Origin: Pachyseris speciosa
Taxonomy: Eukaryota; Cnidaria; Anthozoa; Scleractinia; Pachyseridae
DNA length: 64,000 bases
NCBI GenBank assembly: GCA_016490735.1
Contig: JAEMWC010000124.1
Location: 84,501 to 148,500, forward strand
Reading direction: 5' to 3'
In this document: positions 24,801 to 40,100 of the stretch, piece after piece
Numbering within the stretch: position 1 is the first letter of the stretch
Layout: each line of letters opens with the position of its first letter
Made by a program: the position numbers and the translations under genes
Notes under the pieces: model-generated
Told to the model about the DNA's origin: nothing
What the model saw: the letters and a program-made list of their open reading frames with translations, nothing else
Databases searched by the model: none

Positions 24801-27800
24801 TCTGAAACTATCTTCCAGCGACGCTTCAATGGAAAGTGCCAGTAATTGATTGTCACACTCATGTTTACTCATTTTTACTTTGATGTGTCAGGGTTTAATC
24901 ACTGGACTTCAGTTTGATTCCAAAGGAGAAGCATTTGCCTCTTGTGCTGAAAATGAATGTGTTAAGGTGAAGTTCTTGTTCTTTTCACTCAGTTTGTACG
25001 TTGAGCTGAATGTAAATTCAAGTAGCGCTAGGTTCAGTTCTAAAATGATTTGGCCTGGACCGTTTGAGGATTTTTTTCCCATTGATATACGTCAGTGATT
25101 CAAATGTTTTGAAAAACAAAATCCAATTATTTTGAGCTATTTGTATTTTAACACGAAATTGCCACTGGATAGCCTTTTTCTCTTCAAAGGCTAAAAGTAT
25201 GTTATTCTGAACCAAGGAGCATTCCGTATTGCAATGTACAATGGCTGGTCTGCAAGCTTCTTTTTTATCCTCGTTTTTTTATTAAAGGGTACAAAGCATC
25301 TTAATGAAGATGACGTGAACCTAACCCATGTTGGAAGAGTTAATTCTGTGGCACTTCAACTCATACAAAGTGACAATGCAATGCAAATAGGAATGGCGTT
25401 TAGTTACAGTACCTTGTGTTATTTATTTATTTATTTGTTTATTTATTTATTTTGCAGATATGGTATGAAGTCGACGATGGCATTCTACTCAGGCACTGTC
25501 TGCGGTCTAAGAACTCATTAATATCTTGCTTCCAATGGTTCAGTAATTCTAGTGTGCAACATACATCTTCACTCTTAGCCGTGTAAGTTCTGACAGAGCA
25601 TGGTGGCACATGCCCTACTTTTGCCTCTGTATCGTTTCCCAAAGGCTATTAATGAAGTAGTGTTAAATGAGTGTGAATACATGAAAACTGCGGATTAAGC
25701 GTTCTACCAACTGAGCTAACAAGTAGTGTTAGTTGGATAACACATGATATGATGTAATTAGGAAGTACTCCCTCTTTTGTGGTTTCTTGTTACCATGTCT
25801 GTCGTGTGAATTGCCAATCTTGTTGCTTTTTGAGTAAAACCACAATCAGCCGTAACAATGAAGAGTTACGGACCTTAATGATACCTCAGGAGTTGTAGTA
25901 GTGCTTGTTACTTAGTTCTTATAGTGGTTCTTACTCCATATTTTTCCCTTTTAAATCCATCCTTTGGAAGTTAATTTGCTTCACTGCTTAGTATCAGAGT
26001 CATTTACTCTTTATTCATTGGACAGTGGAGATGCTGCTGGAGACATAAGCGTATGGCAAATTCCCCTGGAGCCAGATAAAGAGAATCTTCGCAAGATAGT
26101 CAAAGCGTATCTCATCTTAGAGAGACAGCGAAACTCCAGCTCCTCCATGGAGTGCAGAATTGCTGCCCTTGAGTCAGCTAACTTGATGGAGTTATCACAA
26201 GCACAAGATGAAGAGGAAATGGAAATTAAGCTTACACCATGCATTGTCTATAACTTTGATGATATTCTGAGAGCATGTGGTAAACCACACCAGAATGAAG
26301 ACAGAACTCTGTCACTTATGTTTGAAGCTAGTGGCCATAGAGGTGTGCTTTCATCTCTATGCTTTAATAGCAATGGGAGCTTTCTAGCAACTGGCTGCAG
26401 TGATGGGCTTGTCAACATCTGGTCTATTCAGGTATTTATCAATTGTATATGCAATTGGAGAGTACGGAAATCAATCTAAACCTTCAGTTTATTAACACTC
26501 CGGGAGGAATGTTTTGACTATTCCGATTTTAGGCTTGATCCAGCTCAGATTTATTTACTTGTGCCATTGCACCTTTAGTTGTAATTCAGATCTTACAAGT
26601 GTAGTCTTCACCAGACTGCCAGGAATCGATTCCTGCAAAGGAAAAAGTATGTAAGTGAACTCTTTTTATGGTGGCTGCTGCTTCTAGAGAAGCGGTAGCA
26701 TCTTTGTCATCGGGAATCTAAGTAATCTAAGTTTGTAGGCAAATGGATCGGATTACAAATTATCGGATGACCATCGCGGCCAATCAGATCGTTCGCGGAT
26801 GTAGTTACGTCAGTAATCTGAACTATCGGATAATGACCGGAGCCAATCTAGCCTCCAACGCAGATGTCTTTGGGCTCATCACGCGTTCCTTCCCCACAAA
26901 TGTCTGCTGAACTGAACTGCCACTTCCGTTCGCGGCGGTTAGCCAATCATAGTTCGTTTTCCGATTTGTGGAAAGCAGGACTTCGACTCCAGGATTATTT
27001 TCCTAGACGATGCACGTGAATCGTTCGCCGGAAATTACTCCACGGGTGTCGATTTCCATTCTTACGCAGCTCTTTATTGGTTTCTTCAAAACAAAGGCTA
27101 ACCGCCGGCGAACGGAATCGTGGTGTAAATTACGATTATCAATACGAGCGCCCGAGAAGGCGTTGTTGTCGAATTCTCAACTTTTATAGATTTAAGTGTT
27201 CAAGCTACGTTGTTCCATGTGCTTAATCCTACTCCTGTTGAGCTGGAATTACTGATGTTGTGGTACAGTGAACAAGGTAACCGGGACTCAAAGTCAAACT
27301 ATCAAGACGAAGGACTGCATGTGGCTACTACTGCAGCTTTTACGTCAAGGCGATGCGAAACGTTTGTGAGCTGAGAATATTAAAAGGCGTGTCACGCAAG
27401 CTGTTTGCAACCCAACTTTGTCTGATCAGAGATTTAGAAATTGAGCTCATATTACCGTCATATCTGTATCCTTTATGCTTTTTTTATTTATTTATTTTTA
27501 TTGTTTTATTTTTTCGTGAGGAAAGAATTCTCGCCGATTTTAAGGCTTGTTTGATGGAATTCGAGAACGCATTGTTTATGTTCTAGTATCGTACGTAAGC
27601 TGTTTGCAACTCAACCGGTTATCTGATCGGAGATTTTATTTCGATTGTTCGCTCAGTTAGTATACAACACTTAACTGTTGCCTAATGCAACGACATACAA
27701 ATAAGAGTTCTAGAGAATCATCGTATAAAGTTATGCATCAAGATAAATAATAAACTCAACTGCGAATTCACATTGCTAGTCGAGTTTATTCAACATAACT

Positions 27801-28565
27801 TTTCACTAACGATACAGTAGTCTTTCAATCCGTTTGCATTTGGAAATTAAGCTATATAGCTTAGTGCTAATTACCGTCATATCTGTGTTGTTTATTCTAC
27901 TCTTATTTTGTCCTGAGGAAGAATTCTCCCTGATTTTAAGGCTCATTTGCTATTCAAGAAACGTTTCCAGTAGACCTGTTTACGTTCGTGTATTCGTGGT
28001 ATCTTATATCACAACTCCGGCCGGTGAAAACAATCAGCTTCTTTGGCCCTTGAAATAAACAGGTTTTGTGTAAAGACATTTCTTGTGTCCTTCAGAGCGT
28101 TATTTGACTCCATAAAAGAGATCTTGTAGTACATGGCTGGTTCAATTGTCATGGATGTCACACACTTCGATTCAGAGAGCACTCTTCGGCTGGAAAACCT
28201 CCATAAACAGTCACTAAAAATGAAGTTTTTTTTAGCAATATTTTTATAATATTTATACAGATTATAATAAATTATTATGAATATCATTTTTAGCTTTCTG
28301 GTAGATCCTATATTGTAAATTTAAGATTGTTTGAGAATTTGTTAATAAAGATTATTAATTATTAAAAAATTATTATTATTATTATCATCATCATTATTAT
28401 TTATCTTGCGCAAATTAACATAAAAATATGATCAAATGCGTATTACATAGATTAATAATACACGAACGTAAACAAGTCTACTGGAAACGTTTTGGAATAG
28501 CGAATGAGCCTTAAAATAAGAGTAGAATAAACAACACAGATATGACGGTAATTATCGAGTAAAAC

Positions 28566-28610
<45 letters not shown>

Positions 28611-31147
28611 CACTCTTAGGGAGGAAAGGGTTAATATTCTCAGCTCACAAGATTAACAACTGACAAACATTTCACATCACCTTTACGTAAAAGCTGCAGT
28701 AGTAGCCACATGCAGTCCTTTTTCTTGATAGTTTGACTTTGAGTCCCGGCTACCTTGGTCACTCTACCACAACAACAACAACAACAATACCGGCTCAACG
28801 GGAGTAGAAAAAAGCACATGAAACAACGTAGCTTGAACGCTTTAATCTATAAAGAGTTGAGAATTCGACAACAACGCCCTCTCGGGAGCACACATTGATA
28901 ATCGTAATTTACACAACGATCTGATTGGCTCCGGTCGTTATCCGATAGTTTAGATTACTGACGTAGCTGCATACGAGAACGATCTGATTGGCCGCAATGG
29001 TCATCCGATAACTTGCAATCCGATCCATTTGACTACTTACTTGCATTACTTACAAACCCGATGGCTATCTCTTCTCTAGAAGCAGTGGCTACAAAAAGTA
29101 GGGTAACATCGGGCCAGGTGCTTGGAAGTAACCATATCAGCCCAGTCCGAGCCGCCCACCCATGCACCTGTCACAATTAGTGGCTCAGTTGTAATCCAGT
29201 CATACCCACCTGCATTCATAATCCTACAGGGAGGGAGGACTGGGAGCAAACACTCAAACGTATAACAAGCAAAACGTAGTGAAAACCAAGCAATGGCGGA
29301 GCGCGCCCCCGCACAAAAATTGCCTCGAATTTAACCTTGCCTAAATTTTATTCAGTCACAATTATCACACTTTCTTACCTCGTTACTCCGCTTCAATCTG
29401 ATTCACTGTTGAACAGTAAGAAAATCAGATGTAGTAGCAAGCCAGGCCGGCTAAATACACCAATTTGCTGGTGAATTGTGGGTAGATCCAGTCCTTTGTA
29501 GGGGCAAACGGCCATTTTAGGACGAAATTTGAAATTGTTGTTTTGACCGTTTGCCTCCACAGAGGACTGGATCTATCCACAATTCACCAGAGACTGATCA
29601 TTAGCAAAATGGTTTATGGTCTGGCTGTGGTCATGATTTTACCCAGATTCTTAAAGCATTTGATGAATCTATTTTATTTTCAAGAATATCAGTGTTTGTG
29701 AAGTGTTTGCTCATCTTTGAAACAATTACGTTCCAAATTTTCGTGAAAAACTTTTCACAACATCCATGCGAGATGAAGCATTTATCACCTTGGTTTGAAT
29801 TATTTCTTTTGCTGTAGGATGGAGTGGTGGCACAGACATACCAGCAGAAAGATCCAGTTGTCTCTCTGATGTGGGCCGGAGACCAAGGGATTGCAGCTTC
29901 CTTCAAAGCAAACAGTGTATGGCTTGCTTCCTTCCGAAGAAAAACTTCGTGCCCTTAAACCACCGTTATTCACCAATAAACCACTTTTGTTATCATGCAC
30001 TCATATATAATGCTGTACCCCTTCTGAAGACAATATAAAAATAGCGGACTATATACGCTAGAGAGAGCAGATTGAACTACCTGCCGTATGGGCGACCTAG
30101 CTTTGGACCTTCCAAACAACCTCAACCAACACCTTTAGCCATCATACGTAATTACAAAACCCTATGGGGTAGTAAGGGATTGTTATGGTTGATAACGACA
30201 AAGCCATACCAACTTTTAAAGAAGTGAATGCCACGTAAAAATTAAAAAAAATGTCGATTGGGTAAACATTTGTCAAATTATGGAGTGTTTGAGGACGGTA
30301 CCTTGTCATGGCAAAATGTCCACATGCAAAGTGAAGTATATATTTGGAACTCTGCAGTATTAAATCCTCTACAACAGGTTTGAAAAGTGTTAAGTAGTCT
30401 GAAAATTGTTTCAAGGGTTTGCTTGCTAAGTGACATACGAGATTGTCCGAGACTCTAAGGTGAAACTCCGATAGAATTCTTGAGGCATTATTGCTGACTC
30501 TGTTTTGCTGTATTTTATGTCAACAGGATGTGATATTACTTCAGTTCAATGAGGAATGGTTTAACAAGAACCGTTTAGTAGCCTGGACACGAGAAAAGCT
30601 TAAAGACCACGGAATTGTTGGTTTAAACGAGGCACGATATTTCTCCAGGCTTCTTGAGAGGTTACCAACATTGCTTCAAGTGCAGTACACGTATGAGAAG
30701 GTATGTACTTCACTTATCCCACTGATCCTCGTAAGCAATATATTCTATTCCCTGACGTGGTCTTAGTCGGTTATTATCTATATCCGTAAAACACAGTTAA
30801 AACAAAAAAACAAAATACACCCTTTAAACTTTAGTGTTAATTCTTTCCCAGTAGCCTGAAAGGTATTGTTATTTCAAAATTCCTGAATATATATTTTTAA
30901 CTATTATGTATCAAAATCAATGTTCCAAAAAGTTTCCGGCCAGGTCATTGTCAACTTAGCCCATAGAAGACATTGCTGACCAGAGTCAACTGCCGGTTTA
31001 AAACATGTATTTGCTTGGAACAGTTTGTGACAAAATATAATCTAATCAGAGACCGTCTAATGTGAATGCCTGTTGCAGATTTTTGGCTTATCAGTATTGA
31101 GCTCACTTTTGCAACTGGATCCAAATTAGACAGTTCATCGTGTACTC

Positions 31148-31181
<34 letters not shown>

Positions 31182-34100
31182 CACTTAAGTCTCAAATGTA
31201 TTTAGCCGAGCACAGATGCTCTACTAATTGGGGAGACTAAATCAAATCAACTCTAAATAAATCAAATGAAATCAAATGTTGGTTTTTGGGGAGAGGGGAA
31301 AACCGCCGTACCCGGAGAAAAACCTCTCGGAGCAGAGTAGGGAACCAACAAACTCCGCCCACTTATGACGCCGAGTCCGGGAATCGAACCCGGGACACAT
31401 TGGTGGAAGGCGAGCGCTCTCACCACTGTGCCAACTCTGCTCCCCATGCAAGATACTAATTTCCATTGTCAGGGTGGATAGATGCCTATAATGTCCTAGA
31501 CAGCAGAAAATTGGAGAACTTGATACATATTTGTGTTTTGTTTGCAGGCCCAGATCAGTCAAGGCAACCAGCTTGTCCACAGTCCGTTTCTACAATCTCT
31601 GTGTGCATTAGCTGTAGGCTTGGACATTGATAAAGTGCTTGGTGATGTTTCTGAAGCAAAGGGTTCTTTATTGTCCTTGAGTCATGAAGCCTCACTTGTT
31701 CCAGAGTGGAGTTGGCTTCACTGCTTTTCCACTGCTATGAGATCTGCTGATGCTCTTACCTATAGGAAGTCATTTCCTGAAGAATTCTCTGTGCCAGATG
31801 AAGAAACGATTGACAGTGAAATAGCTTATCAACCCAAGGTAAGTTTTTAGTGAACGTGCATCGTTCATGGGCAGATAAGGTAGATTACATAGATTGGACA
31901 AAGCAAATGCATTATACATATCATGATGAAAGCGAATTCTTTTGCAGCGAGAAATTGTAAGTCTTTTCTTTAGGTAAGCACTACGATGGCAAACCTCGGT
32001 AAACAAATTTGCAGTGACTGGTGGAATTGTAATTCCTGTTGACATTCCATCTGATGACTAATGAAACACTAGTAACAATTCTGTTGCATAAAGAGAGTAT
32101 AAGATTCCAGGACATATTTTGGCCACACCATTGATTAGTTGCACAGTTAACTTGAACTGGTTACAAGTCTCTTTTTTGCTGTTACCTTTTGTTGTTGTTT
32201 CTGGATTTCTTAATTAATCTGATCAGTGAAGGATGGAGTTATTTAGGGAGATAATGCTCATTTATCATCAGGACAACTCAAGCTGGACACTTACAATGGA
32301 TAAGGATGTGATGCAGTGGGCCCAACAACATCCGGAGGACTGGAGTGGAGGCGAGCAGTACGATGTGTTCCTGTGGGGGGGAGGGAGACATGGACAGCTT
32401 GCAGAGGCTGGCAAAGGAGTGAATGTACCAACTCTGGTGAAGTCATTTAGGCATGCTCAGCAAGTGGTCTGTGGTCAGAACTGTACTTTTGTATTGCTAC
32501 CTAATGGTACTGTGCAGGCCTGTGGCGAGGGCAGCTATGGAAGATTAGGAATGGGCAATTCCGATGACTTATTCTCTCTAAATGTTCTCTCTACCTTGCA
32601 AGGTAACTGTGCATTCTTTATGCATCCTTTCTTATGCACTACCACAGTTGTTTTGGGAATTCACGTTGTGAATTAGAAGTTTGGTAATTTGCGATCTCGG
32701 GTTGATCGCGCGGGCAAAGTGCAGCTATGCAACGATGTTGTACTAATATCAAACAATTTTCCGTTTTTAGAAGGACCTAAATTTTATAGCTCCTTAAATA
32801 CCGAGATCGTTAAGTCGTCCTCCCCTATCTCCTTTAAAATAAAAAAGCACTATCGCCGTTTATTTGTAATAACTATCAGAAGTTTTACATAAATGTGTTT
32901 AAGTATTAACTTAATTTGTAGCTTGTAACCTTCCATGTGATATATTGTAATTGTATCCGTCGTCATGTTCTTCGTTTTTAATTTTATCTTCTAAAACAAT
33001 AACTGAGGAGGCCTAATTAATATAAGCTACATAGTTTCCTTTAGGCCTCCTCGCCATTGTTACGTCTATTTCTATCTTTTTCATTATAATGTTATTTGTG
33101 GTGTACCAAAATAAAAAAAAGTGCTGCAGCAGTAACGGACTGTTGAAAAAGGGAAACATCAGACAATAGTTTTTTTTTTATTTGCAGGCTATGTTGTAAT
33201 CCAGCTAGCCACCTCATGTGGTTCGGACGGTCACTCTCTAGCTCTGACTGAAAGCGGAGAGGTGTTTAGCTGGGGGGATGGCGATTATGGCAAACTTGGA
33301 CATGGCAACAGTGACAGACAAAGGAGGCCCAGGCAGATTGAGGCACTTAGGGGAGAGGAAGTCTCATTTGTGAGTAGACATCTGTGGAAATAAATGAATA
33401 GATGAATGCCCCCCCCCCCCCCCCCCCGAATTTCGAAGTATATTAACTCTGAGTTATAACTTACCTTTGCGAATAATACAAGGTTGTAATGTTTGTAAAA
33501 ATTTCTTGTCCATGTTTATGCAGTTGGCTTGTGGCTTTAAACACTCTGCTGTAGTGACGTCAGATGGTAAACTTTTTACTTTTGGTAATGGAGATTATGG
33601 TCGCTTGGGACATGGGAACACCGCAAACAAGAAACTACCAGAAAGAGTCATGGGATTGGATAAGAAACAAGTGTGTCAGGTATTGTGCAAACAGATTTGG
33701 GGTAAGTGACTGCGTTGGGAGAGGTTCTTTTCTGGCCTGCAAAAATTAAGATCTTTGTTCAGTCGGAATCTTTCAAGGCACAATTTCCTGGATGGACTCT
33801 GTTTTCCCTCGTTAACGATAAGAATGATTTATTTTTTAATCTTTTATTTTCTGCACGATTTCATTTTTCATCATGGTTCTCGCCGTTGTGGCCACCAATA
33901 GTTAGATTAAACACCGCGAAAACGGCGGAACGTCGACTAGCCGTTTGCCGTTTGCCGTTCCGTCCGCGATGTTTGTCTGTTTAAGCTTCCTGTCGACACA
34001 TGTTCTCGTTCGCCATTCACAGCGACTAGACAAAAAGGATACGGAGAAGTTATGTATTTTCCGCTTGAATTTGAAACTCTTTTAGCTTTACAAGGAGTTC

Positions 34101-37100
34101 ATGTAGAAGTAGGATGATAAAGGAAGCATAGGTATAAAAGCAAGCGATCAAAATGTAGAAATAGTCGGTAAAAATAGGCTGCAAATACTCACGTTTTCGC
34201 GTTCCCTCCAAACGGGAGAAATGTCCTCCTCGAGTAGAAATGGCGGCCGGCAAACGACAAATGCGGGAAATGTCAGGTCACGTGACCCTCTCAGCCGTTC
34301 GCGGGAAAAAAATACGCGGTGCTTAATCTCTCTGTTCATTGTTTAGTTATCTTTCGTGGAAAAACTTCATAGGAAATAAGCTTCCGAAGGGTACACGTTT
34401 TTTAAAATAAACTGACGTATGCGAAAAAAAAAATAAAACCGGCATTTTACATCAGAGCTCACATTACTGAGCACGTCTCCTGATTTGTTGTGGCCTTAAT
34501 AAACACCTCTCATTTCAATATGCAGTCAGGTTGGCAAACTACAAAGAACTTTGTCTCAACTACACTTGATTCATCAAGTGACTGTTGCTCTGGCACAATA
34601 TGGGGATTAACATGTCCATTGAATGGAGGAAAGTAGGAGAAGAAACGCCTCGCTACAGTATCCATAAGTCAGCTGCCCACAACTTATTATTTGCCTTCGG
34701 AGTTTGAAACAGAAGGGATCTGGAACTGAAAGTAAACCTTAATGTTTTTCTGGCTAACGTTGTTTTGCATTGATACTTTTCAGGTGGCTTGTGGCCTGAA
34801 CCACACCCTAGCGCTATCTGCAGATGGTAACACTGTTTGGGCCTTTGGTGATGGAGATTATGGTAAACTTGGACTGGAAAGTACTACAGCTAAACCGTCC
34901 CCAAGACCCATAGACACCTTTGCAGGTGTTGGTGTCAAGAAAGTTTGCTGTGGGACACAATTCTCTGTGGTTCTTACCAAAGATGGAAGACTATTCACTT
35001 TTGGACAAGGTGAAATAATTTTAAACCATTGCTCAGCGTTTGAAACGGACATCTTTGCTATCAAGTATTTTTCGAGATACACACACACTATTCTATTTTA
35101 GTATAAATCTGTTGGCGTTCTATCACGAATGCCGTTCTCTCATTGGCTACGCTACTCGCTATCTATTCTGTAAGTGGTAAGTGTTCTTTCTTTGAATTCC
35201 AACTTAACTTCTTGCTTTTTAAGGTGATTCCTCAGAAATAAAAGTTGTCTTACGATTATTTTTTTGAAACTTTCCCTGAATGTTCCCACCAAGCACTGTT
35301 TCGAAAAATACGATAAGAAAGATAGGTCACCATGCTCACAAAAGAGATATGATTGGCCAAACTTACCCCATTGATGTCTGTACTGGTACGCACGTTATTT
35401 GATCCGGTTCACGCTATATTTTGTGGTAGCTGGAAGAAAAACGTATTGAAGTAATACTTGAAAAAAAGAACCTTGGTAGGTAGAAAGTCTGGAGCATATG
35501 GAACAATTTATGGTAAATTCACCACACCAATTTTCAAACGACACAGACTTCAAAACGTTCCTTGAGTCGTTCAGTGTTTTCAAGGTCATAATTTGCATCC
35601 TCGAGTAACTGTTTTGTGCACGCTTTCAGCTATATCTTTCTCCTTCCGAACATTTTTTTTTTCAACTTAAAGAGGATAATTTTTACATCAAAATTATGCA
35701 ATTAAAAACAGGTCACCATGCTCGTTTCGTTGCAACACGACGACAAAGCTCATTGTCAAAGCAAATACGTCATGTTTCTAATGTGTGCGCTCTAAATGAC
35801 GCCATAAATTATGCACAGTAAGGATGCGCCATGCAATCGTGAGGAATCACGATAATTAATCGTTGCTATCGGAAACTTGAATCTCGGGTAAAGTTCCATT
35901 ATTACAAGTTGCAAACGGTGTCAGATAAAAGCTCAGTGTCGTCTAATAAGGGAGTGGCCTTTCCTATTTGCTTAGAATGCAAACGGGCACTGAACTCAAG
36001 AACAGATGAAACTTTCAGTTTGTCAAGTTTATAAGTTGATTACTTTTTTTTTTTTTTTTTTTTAACAATTTTATTAATAGATAATTACACGTTACAGTGA
36101 CAAAATAATATTACAAATAGAAACAAAAATTAAACATGCATAGCAAACTGACAACGTATATCGTATTCCATTAAGACTATTCGTCTGATTACTCACGATA
36201 CGTATAACTTCCATTTTTCCATCAGTTTTTTTAGTTTTCTGTTTCTGGTACATATATATTTTTCAGTTTCGTACTTGATGCTGACTTTGGCCTTAAAGTT
36301 ATTAATGTTCGGAAGTACTTCATTCCTCCTGCAACTCCACAAATAAACCTTCCCTAGTATTATCAGGTAATTGAGTAAGGGGCATTCATTTGTCAAAATA
36401 CCAATCAAAATATCCTTAAATGTTAATTGAACTTGTTGATTTATCATAGCAGAGTAGCACCGTTCAAAGTCTTTCCAGAATGAATTTGAATGTGGGCAGT
36501 CACATAGAAGATGGTTGATAGTTTCTGATTCCTTTTTACAGAAAGAGCATAGATTATCTACCCTATAACCGATCTTAAATAGCTTTGAATTGGTAAAGAG
36601 TATGGAGTTAAGTACTTTAAATTGAAAGGTTTTAACATAAAATTCAAGAGTGACAGAATGAGGTAGAATAAATGCTTGTTTCAGTTCGTCTTCAGTTAGA
36701 TTAAAATCCTTTTTTAATCTAATGGCATGGTTTGGAATACGCGCCTTCGTTTTAATCAGTAAAGTGTAATAGTCTTTTGATTTCTTTTTTGTTATATCGA
36801 AGACGTCATGATTATTGATTTTGAATGAGGGGTGATGGATGTCTGTGGCATTAAGATCAACAGAGTTCAAGGATCTTAGCTCAGAAGGTACTGAATGGCG
36901 CATACTAATCCATTCCAGCAGATTACTTCTCTTTGTGTTTCTTACAACCTGTTTGTATGAATTTTTATTATCTAAATCAAAACTTAAATCACTTATGCCC
37001 CATATACCAGCATCATAATATCTCTTGTAAAAAAAGGGTTTGCTATCTATTCTAATCTCTTTATTATTCCAAATTATAAGACGCCAATCTTTGACATCAG

Positions 37101-40100
37101 CATTTTCCTCCCGGAATTCTGACCACCATTTAAGCAGTTCCAAGTAAAACTGGGAGATGGCCGGAAGGTCATTAATATCGTAATTGCAATTGAAAAGAAA
37201 AAGACCTCCAAACTCTTTTAAAATGTGCTGAAGATAGTTTTTCCATGTACCTGAAGTATCACTAAATATTCTTTTAAGCCAAGATAGGCGAAGAGATTTC
37301 ATTAATGTTTCAAGGTCAATCATTTTGATGCCTCCCTCTTCATAGTTGCCTATTGCCGATGCCCTAGTCACTTTGTCTTTGCCTTTCCATAAAAACGTGT
37401 ATATTAGATGGTTTAATTCCTTGATGATATGGTAAGGTGTAGGCAATAAAGAGCAGATATATACAATCTTTGGTATAAGAAGGGTTTTGATTAAGGTGAC
37501 TTTTCCATAAATTGAAAGCCCCCTTGAGGACCAAATATTGATCATTATCTTGACATTGCTAAGGTTTTCCGAAAAATTCTTCACATACAGTAATTTTTTG
37601 TCATAGGTAAAAAAAACGCCAAGAGATTTTATTGGCTCTTTGGGCCATTTAATTCCAAGGGGTTCCTCCTCATTGTCTCGCAGTGATCCTATCCACAATC
37701 CTTCCGTTTTCGAAGTGTTTACTATTAGGCCAGACAATCCTTCAAATTTAGCTAGCAGCCGAAATAGATGGTGAGCCGATTCTAAATCGGAAAGTACTGC
37801 AGTTGTATCGTCAGCATATTGGAGGAGTTTAGTTTCCACTTGATTAATTACAATTCCTTTTATTTCTGCACTTTCTCTTGTGGCAATCGCTAGAGTTTCG
37901 ACAGCTAATAAAAAGAGATAAGGAGAGAGAGGGTCTCCTTGTCTAACACCTCGGGAGAGATCAAAATAATCTGAACAAAGTCCGTTATTTATCACACAAC
38001 TTTTGATATTCTTGTAGAAAGTTTTGATCCAGCGTATGAGATTCGGACCAAAGTGAAAGGCATGAAGACATTCCATCAAGAAGTTCCATTCTAGAGAGTC
38101 AAATGCCTTTTTAAAATCAATGAATATCAGCAGACCAGGTATGTTTTCTATTTCTGTGAATTCCATAATGTCAAAAATTGATCTTACCGTTTCACCAATA
38201 TATCGATTTTTAACATAGCCGGTCTGATTGCAGTGAATAATAGAAGGTAATACATTTTTCAATCTCGTAGCAATTACTTTGGATATTATTTTCGCATCAA
38301 CATTGACCAGTGAAATAGGCCTCCAGTTTTCAATCAAAGAACGATCCTTTCCTTTTTTCTCGATTAAAGTGATCACCGCCTGCCTTTGAGAGTTAGACAT
38401 TTCTTCCTTTTCGAAGGATTCATTTACACAATCCAAGAAAGGCTCCTTTATTAAATCCCAACAAGTTTTGTAAAATTCAATGGGAATTCCGTCATTTCCG
38501 GGTGTTTTATTATTTTGGAAAGTTTCTAAAGTAGACTTGCATTCCTCACTGCTGATCCTTCCTTCACAGTATTGCTTGTCTTGTTCCGATATCTGGGGAA
38601 TGTTTAACCCGTTAAGAAATGCTCTTATGGAATCCAATGTCTCTGTTAAATTGCTTGCTTTGTACAAATTTTGATAAAAGCATTTTTGCTCAGAAAGTAA
38701 CTGGTATGGATCTGTAATTACGGAGCCGTTTGAAACTAGTTTCCTGATATGTTTTTTATTATGGTTTCTTTTTTCAAGATTTAAGAAGTATTTAGTGCTT
38801 TTTTCACCTTGCTCATGCCAGCGGGCTCTTGCTCGCACGATGATTCCGTTTACTTTTTCTTCATAAAATAATTCTAATTTCTCTTTGATTTCCTCTAATC
38901 TTGACCTATTCAACTCGTTAGGATTGTCTTCAAACAGTCTAGTGGCTTGGTCATATTCTTGTTGCATTTGATGTTCTCTCCTATTTCTTACTTTTGCCTT
39001 CTCTTTGGAATAGCCCATAGCGTGTGACCTAATATTGAACTTAATCCAGTCCCAAACACAACGCTTATCCGACAATTCATTTTCACCTTCTAGTTTCCAC
39101 TTTGGTATGTTGATTCTCAAATAATCAAGGTATTCTTCATCATCCAAAAGCGTGACATTCATTTTCCAAAGGCCCGGACCTTTTACCTCTCCTATTTCGC
39201 CTACAGCTAAGCTTATGGCTGCATGATCCGTCCGTATTGCGGGCAATATTTCTGTAGAGTTTACAAAGTCAGAAAGACTATTTGAAATAAGCCAAAAGTC
39301 CAAGCGGCAAAGTACTATTGGAGATTTTTGGCTCCACGTGTAACTTTTTGTGTGCGGGTTTTTAACTCTCCAAATATCAACTAAATCTAATTCACTTTGT
39401 AGACTTTCAATGCTATCAACTACCGTCTTTCTTGAGGTCATAATACCACCATGTTTATCAAGAACAGGATTTAAAGGACAATTAAAGTCTCCACCTAATA
39501 TAATGTTCTCTTCTGAATCTAGATTTTCAGTCTGGAACAGAACATGTAATTTTCTTAAAAACTGGACTATATCTTTGTCTTTATTTGGCCCATAAATGTT
39601 GCCTAGGACATACACTTTGTCGTCAACTTGGATTTTTAAGATAATAAAGCGACCCAAGGGATCTGAAATTGTCGAGAGAAGTGTACAGTTGGTGTTATTT
39701 GTGATCAATATTGCAGTCCCGCAGGAGTTAGGACTCCCATGTGAAAACAGTATTTTCCCACCCCATTCATTTTTCCATTGTGTTTCTAACTCTGTTTTTG
39801 AATGTGTTTCTTGTAAGAAAATTAAATCTGCTTTCTGTTTGCGAACCCATGTAAAGATGGTGCGTCTTTTTTTGAAATTACTTATGCCCCTTACATTCAG
39901 CGAGATCAATTTTAATTTAACATTCGACATAATAGCTAAATCTCAATAAAGAGTGCAGAGGGAACTAGGTTCAGCCGAAATTCATGTGCAGTTACTCTGA
40001 ACATAGCATACGTAACGGATAAGACAAAAAGATCGCAACATAATGACAAAAACACCCAAAACAAAAATATAAATAAAGAAAACAAAGTCGTACCGCGGCA

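Noticed and set aside
25286..25400. Possible extra exon (frame with [20 protein letters not shown])
   Set aside because: Exons 18 and 19 already join in phase to give the VK-IW WD40 strand, and an insertion here would break it. The acceptor is weak.
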